Below, piece after piece: positions 61,064-64,000 of a stretch of DNA of 64,000 nucleotides (its first letter is position 1; each line of letters begins with the position of its first letter). The notes below the pieces were generated by a model that was not told the DNA's origin, made no database searches, and was given only the letters and a program-made list of their open reading frames with translations. The DNA is from Syngnathus acus (taxonomy: Eukaryota > Chordata > Actinopteri > Syngnathiformes > Syngnathidae), in the NCBI RefSeq assembly GCF_901709675.1, contig NC_051101.1, forward strand, positions 310,001 through 374,000, given 5' to 3'. The translations under genes and the position numbers were made by a program.

Positions 61064-61952
61064 TAAAAGATAAACGAAATACCTCATCACATAAAACAGC
61101 TGTTTATTCATATTGGAAGTAAATGGAGTTGTCAGAATGCTGGTTTGTAATCTATAAATAAAGTTTAACTGACCTATCTGACTGTTTTGTTGACATTCCC
61201 TGTAGCGTAGCTCCTTCTAATGAATGCATAACGTAACCCCAGCCTCTACTGTAGCGTCTATTCTATGCGCCTTATAGGCCGGTGCGCCTTATATATGGAT
61301 AAAGTTTTAAAATTAGCCATTCATTGAAGGTGCGCCTTATAGCCCGGTGCGCCTTATAGGGCGGAAAATACGGTACAGTAATCCCTTGCTACATCGCGGT
61401 TCGTTTATTGCGGTTTCACTTTTTTTTTTTTTTTTGAAAGTTTTTGAAAGAATTCACATATATGTCGCTCCTCAGTATAAGTCGCCCCCCCACCCAAACT
61501 ATGAAAAAAAAAACGCGACTTATAGTCCGAAAATTACGGTACATCAAACGCATCTAAATTTAGAAATCAACGAATTTAAAATCCATTTTCCACATCTAGG
61601 AAGCAATTCTGAACACATAAATTGAGGCCACACACTTGAGATTTTAAGTGGCAGCTGTTTTAAACAGACAGTTGATTAAGTAAATTTGGCCCCTTCCTTG
61701 TTAATGCATAAAATAAAATATAAAAAAACGCACATAGATAACATATGTGGCATGCATAAGACATAATATTTTACTTAACAATACTCTTCTCTGGTAAATC
61801 TGTTTCTGACTTTCACAGCAATTACTAGTGCAAATATTCACATTTGTTTATTTTATAGTGCAACGTTCAAAGCAGCATTCCATGGAATTTAGTCTTGCTC
61901 AGTACTTGCCCCTGAAACTTGGCATTTTTTAACCTGCACAAGTGCATCAATG

Positions 61953-62844
61953 TCAGGCATCATATCCTGCAGCCAGTTTCAGAATCTCATTTAAGTGCTT
62001 ATGTGTGAGCTTTGAGCGTAGCTTGGTTTTATTAATGTTCATTAGTGAGAAAATTTGCTCACAAAGGTAGGTAGTCCCAAACACAGACAACATTTTTGCA
62101 GCCAGTGCTGTCAATTTAGGATAGTGTGGTAGGCGATACTTGTAAAATGTGTCCAAGCCCACAGAGGCAAATTTGTCCTTCAATTCTACATCACATTGCA
62201 AATCAATGATTTTCAGTTGCATGTCAACAGGCACATCAGAAGCTCTGACTGTGAATGGTGAGCGAAAAACTGCGAATTCTGTCTCGAGTTCGCTCAAGAC
62301 CTGAAATCGTTTCTCAAACTCCCTCAGCAAACCTGAAATCTTGTCTATGTACTGTTTTACATCAGGATTAACGCTTTCTGTGCACACATCTCGGAGACAG
62401 GGAAAATTAGCAGGGTCTCCGCTTGCTATCTGCGTCTCCCATAACGTGAGCTTTAACTTGAATGCATGTATGCTGTCATAATACTGTTACAAATTTTTTG
62501 CATCCCTGCAACATTCCGTTCAGATTATTCAACCATAAATGCAAGGTCCTGCAGCCAAAGTGGGCACTGTAATTCCTGAACAGGTTTTTCCTTTTTCTCT
62601 ATAAATTCTCCGATTTCCCCTCAGAGTACAGCTTTGACGCTAATGCTACTTGGCTAGCAATTTCGTAGTTGGCTTTCACCGCAGCATCACTGACATCTTG
62701 GCTCCGGGTGAAAACAGATTGCCGTTTCCTCAGACCAACCAACATTTCATTTACCTTCTGTTTTCTCAGTTTTCCGTGCAAGCTAGTGTATTTTTCACCA
62801 TGCTGAGTTTCATGGTGGCGCCGAATATTGTACTCCTTAAGCAC
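61953..62844 (-). pseudogene. hAT transposase remnants (BED region and C-terminal dimerisation region)
   Basis: On the minus strand, 62,844-62,599 has a BED-finger-like end (NIRRHHETQHGEKY) followed by a helical segment (KLRKQKVNEMLVGLRKRQS), like the N-terminus of GTF2IRD2/ZBED-type hAT transposases. Positions 62,387-61,953 carry the conserved hAT C-terminal dimerisation region (FGTTYLCEQIFSLMNINKTK, HLNEILKLAA). The catalytic RNase H-like region between them is mostly deleted and frames are broken. These would be the host hAT's own gene. Confidence 0.8.
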
Positions 62845-63355
62845 CGAAACTTACTGCATGCACACCAGGCACACGGGTTTCCCATTCACCTCGGTGAACA
62901 TATTGGGAGGTCAATTTTTTTCTTGAAAAATCTGACACTCTGTGTCCACTTTTCTCTTTATGCTGATGAGGGTGCCTGTTCCAAGAGAAAAAGCGGGTAA
63001 AGCGATTGAACTGGCTAAAACACAACGCATCTAGCGACCAACATAGGAACTGCAGATTTGAAAGGAAATTAAGTTTATTCTTTTTTTTTTTCTTTTCTTT
63101 TGTTAATGCAAATTTATCCCCGGGCCGTACTAAACCCCCTGGCGGGCCGGTTCTGGCCCGCGGGCCCTGCGTTTGATACTACTGGTTTAGAGGCTATTTC
63201 TGCAGAAGGAGGATCTACTAAATATTGATGTCATTTTTCTGTTGGGGTGCCCAAATTTATGCACCTGCCTACTTTTGTTCAAGTAATGATTGCACACTTT
63301 CTGTAAATCCTATAAACTTCATTTCACTTCTGAAATATCACTGTGTTTGTTTTGT

Positions 63356-63961
63356 CAATAGTGCACTTATCTGATGTAAGTGACCGGTTCTCCGTTTAAA
63401 GGGTAAAATTCTGTACTTTAGCCCCTCTGCAGTAACGCAGTCTGTAGGGGAGACGAGAATTGATTTAAGCCGGTACGGAAAGAAGATTCGTTCCGAGTCT
63501 AACCGCTGTTCAGGTAACTAATCTATTGTTAGATTAATTCCGTCATTTCCGGACGCCAGTCCCACTGAAATCAAAGAAACCCGAGGGTTGAGTAACTACT
63601 TTGTCGAGATCCAGGATCTCCTCGATCGCGGCTGTTTCAGCGGCTCTCCTTTCGTATTAAGATTGTTGCTTTTGTTATCCGCTCGGAATAGTTTAGCTGT
63701 CTTTGTTAAGACCGCGGGAACTCGTTTATTTTCACTAGCGTACACTCACACTAGCTGAGCTTAAGTTAACGGTTTCGAACCAGATTCTGACACTCCCTGA
63801 TGTCAAGGATTAAAGCTGTCTTCATTTAAAAAAGAACTGAACGGTTTAAAGTATGACTATGATAAACAAAAGAGATTTAAAGCATTAAAGATCAAAATCA
63901 TTAATCGAAATTAAATGATTATAAAGTAGAAATTTAATGAATAATAATAATAATTATAATA
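63356..63961. other. Intergenic or intronic, no gene seen
   Basis: Unique-looking sequence with no supported ORF; it ends in AT-rich microsatellite-like DNA (about 63,935-63,958). It may be gon4l intron. Confidence 0.35.
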
Positions 63962-64000
63962 CCGTAATTTTCGGACTATAAGTCGCACCGGAGTATAAGT
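63962..64000. mobile_element. Start of another pogo-type element, cut by the window end
   Basis: TA followed by CCGTAATTTTCGGACTATAA and a second GAGTATAAG motif, the same terminal sequence as at 57,580 and 61,539. Only the first 39 bases are present. Confidence 0.7.

Larger units (their letters stand above)
58877..61373 (+). mobile_element. Pogo superfamily DNA transposon, nearly intact
   Basis: The inverted ends match in 27 of 28 positions (CCGTATTTTCCGCCC...), flanked by TA at 58875-58876 and 61374-61375; the total is 2,497 bp. It includes a 19-bp 5' tandem repeat, one transposase gene and a 181-bp 3' tandem repeat. The terminal motif GTGCGCCTTATA is repeated inside both ends (around 58,940 and 61,270-61,345). 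Confidence 0.92.
57580..61539. mobile_element. Pogo-type fold-back element, hosting a full pogo element
   Basis: The left end CCGTATTTTTCGGACTAAAA and right end TATAGTCCGAAAATTACGG are flanked by TA (57578-57579, 61540-61541). Both arms repeat CGCTCC...TATAAGTCGC motifs. The element includes the 118-bp GC-rich tandem repeats. The guest at 58,877-61,373 interrupts it. A partial relative in the opposite orientation is at 4,300-5,115. The left/right pairing is inferred from end similarity. Confidence 0.72.
56868..63184 (-). mobile_element. Large hAT element with TSD GTTTAGAG, host of further insertions
   Basis: The ends CAGGGGTGTCAAACTC and GTTTGATACTACTG are flanked by the duplication GTTTAGAG (56860-56867 and 63185-63192). 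It landed in the last codons of the Tc1 transposase. The interior holds a V-SINE (57,098-57,466) and the pogo fold-back with its pogo guest (57,580-61,539). Its own transposase survives in part at 61,953-62,844. Confidence 0.9.
53602..63355 (+). mobile_element. Tc1-like element split by three hAT insertions
   Basis: The left arm (53,602-53,846) starts after TA with TGCAAAAGTTTGGGCACCCC. The right arm (63,193-63,355) is its inverted counterpart, but the outer roughly 90 bp are lost. With the three hATs removed (53,847-54,689; 55,604-56,654; 56,868-63,184) one Tc1 of about 1.5 kb remains. It lies after the last recognised gon4l exon, probably in an intron. Confidence 0.85.

Overview
The window is nuclear DNA of a ray-finned (teleost-type) fish: split vertebrate genes with canonical GT/AG introns sit in a very dense bed of fish-style transposable elements (Rex1-like and L2 LINEs, tRNA-derived and V-type SINEs, Tc1, pogo and many hAT elements, and a virus-like Polinton/Maverick). 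No prokaryotic features are present.

Host genes. On the minus strand at 12.5-14.5 kb is a complete three-exon type-II gonadotropin-releasing hormone receptor (gnrhr2-like). On the plus strand at 33.4-34.6 kb are the last five exons of an IQGAP gene (iqgap3-like), with no upstream exons visible. On the minus strand at 36.1-37.7 kb is an intact single-exon ankyrin gene (ankrd34a-like). On the plus strand from 42.8 kb to 53.4 kb are 20 phase-compatible exons of gon4l, which continues beyond the last recognised exon. GNRHR2, ANKRD34A, GON4L and IQGAP3 all lie on human 1q21-q22, so this looks like an old linkage group.

Transposon layout. 0-10 kb: fragments of a Rex1-like LINE, a tRNA SINE, hAT MITEs, a pogo-type fold-back and a Tc1 with one frameshift. 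10.1-11.5 kb: a hAT element carrying another copy of itself. 15.7-19.7 kb: a pogo MITE inside a hAT, then a Rex1-like LINE split by a hAT. 19.7-33 kb: a degraded Polinton with convergent blocks. Its plus-strand genes are a polB fragment, a packaging-ATPase fragment, a small basic protein and PX. Its minus-strand genes are protease, major capsid, a small hydrophobic capsid-associated protein, minor capsid/penton, integrase, and two unrecognised accessory loci. An L2 LINE with an unbroken 1,124-codon ORF is inserted in the major capsid gene. 38.4-41.1 kb: a hAT holding a pogo-derived element. 44-51.8 kb: gon4l introns carry a pogo MITE, a hAT and an APE-type LINE, itself hit by a hAT that contains a Tc1 fragment. 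53.6-63.4 kb: one Tc1 copy is split by three hAT insertions; the largest contains a V-SINE and a pogo fold-back, which in turn contains a nearly intact pogo element.

Insertion order can be read because twelve hAT insertions keep perfect 8-bp target duplications and the pogo elements keep TA duplications. The least explained coding material is the Polinton accessory region at 30.4-32.6 kb. All function calls rest on motif recognition by eye; no database search was run.
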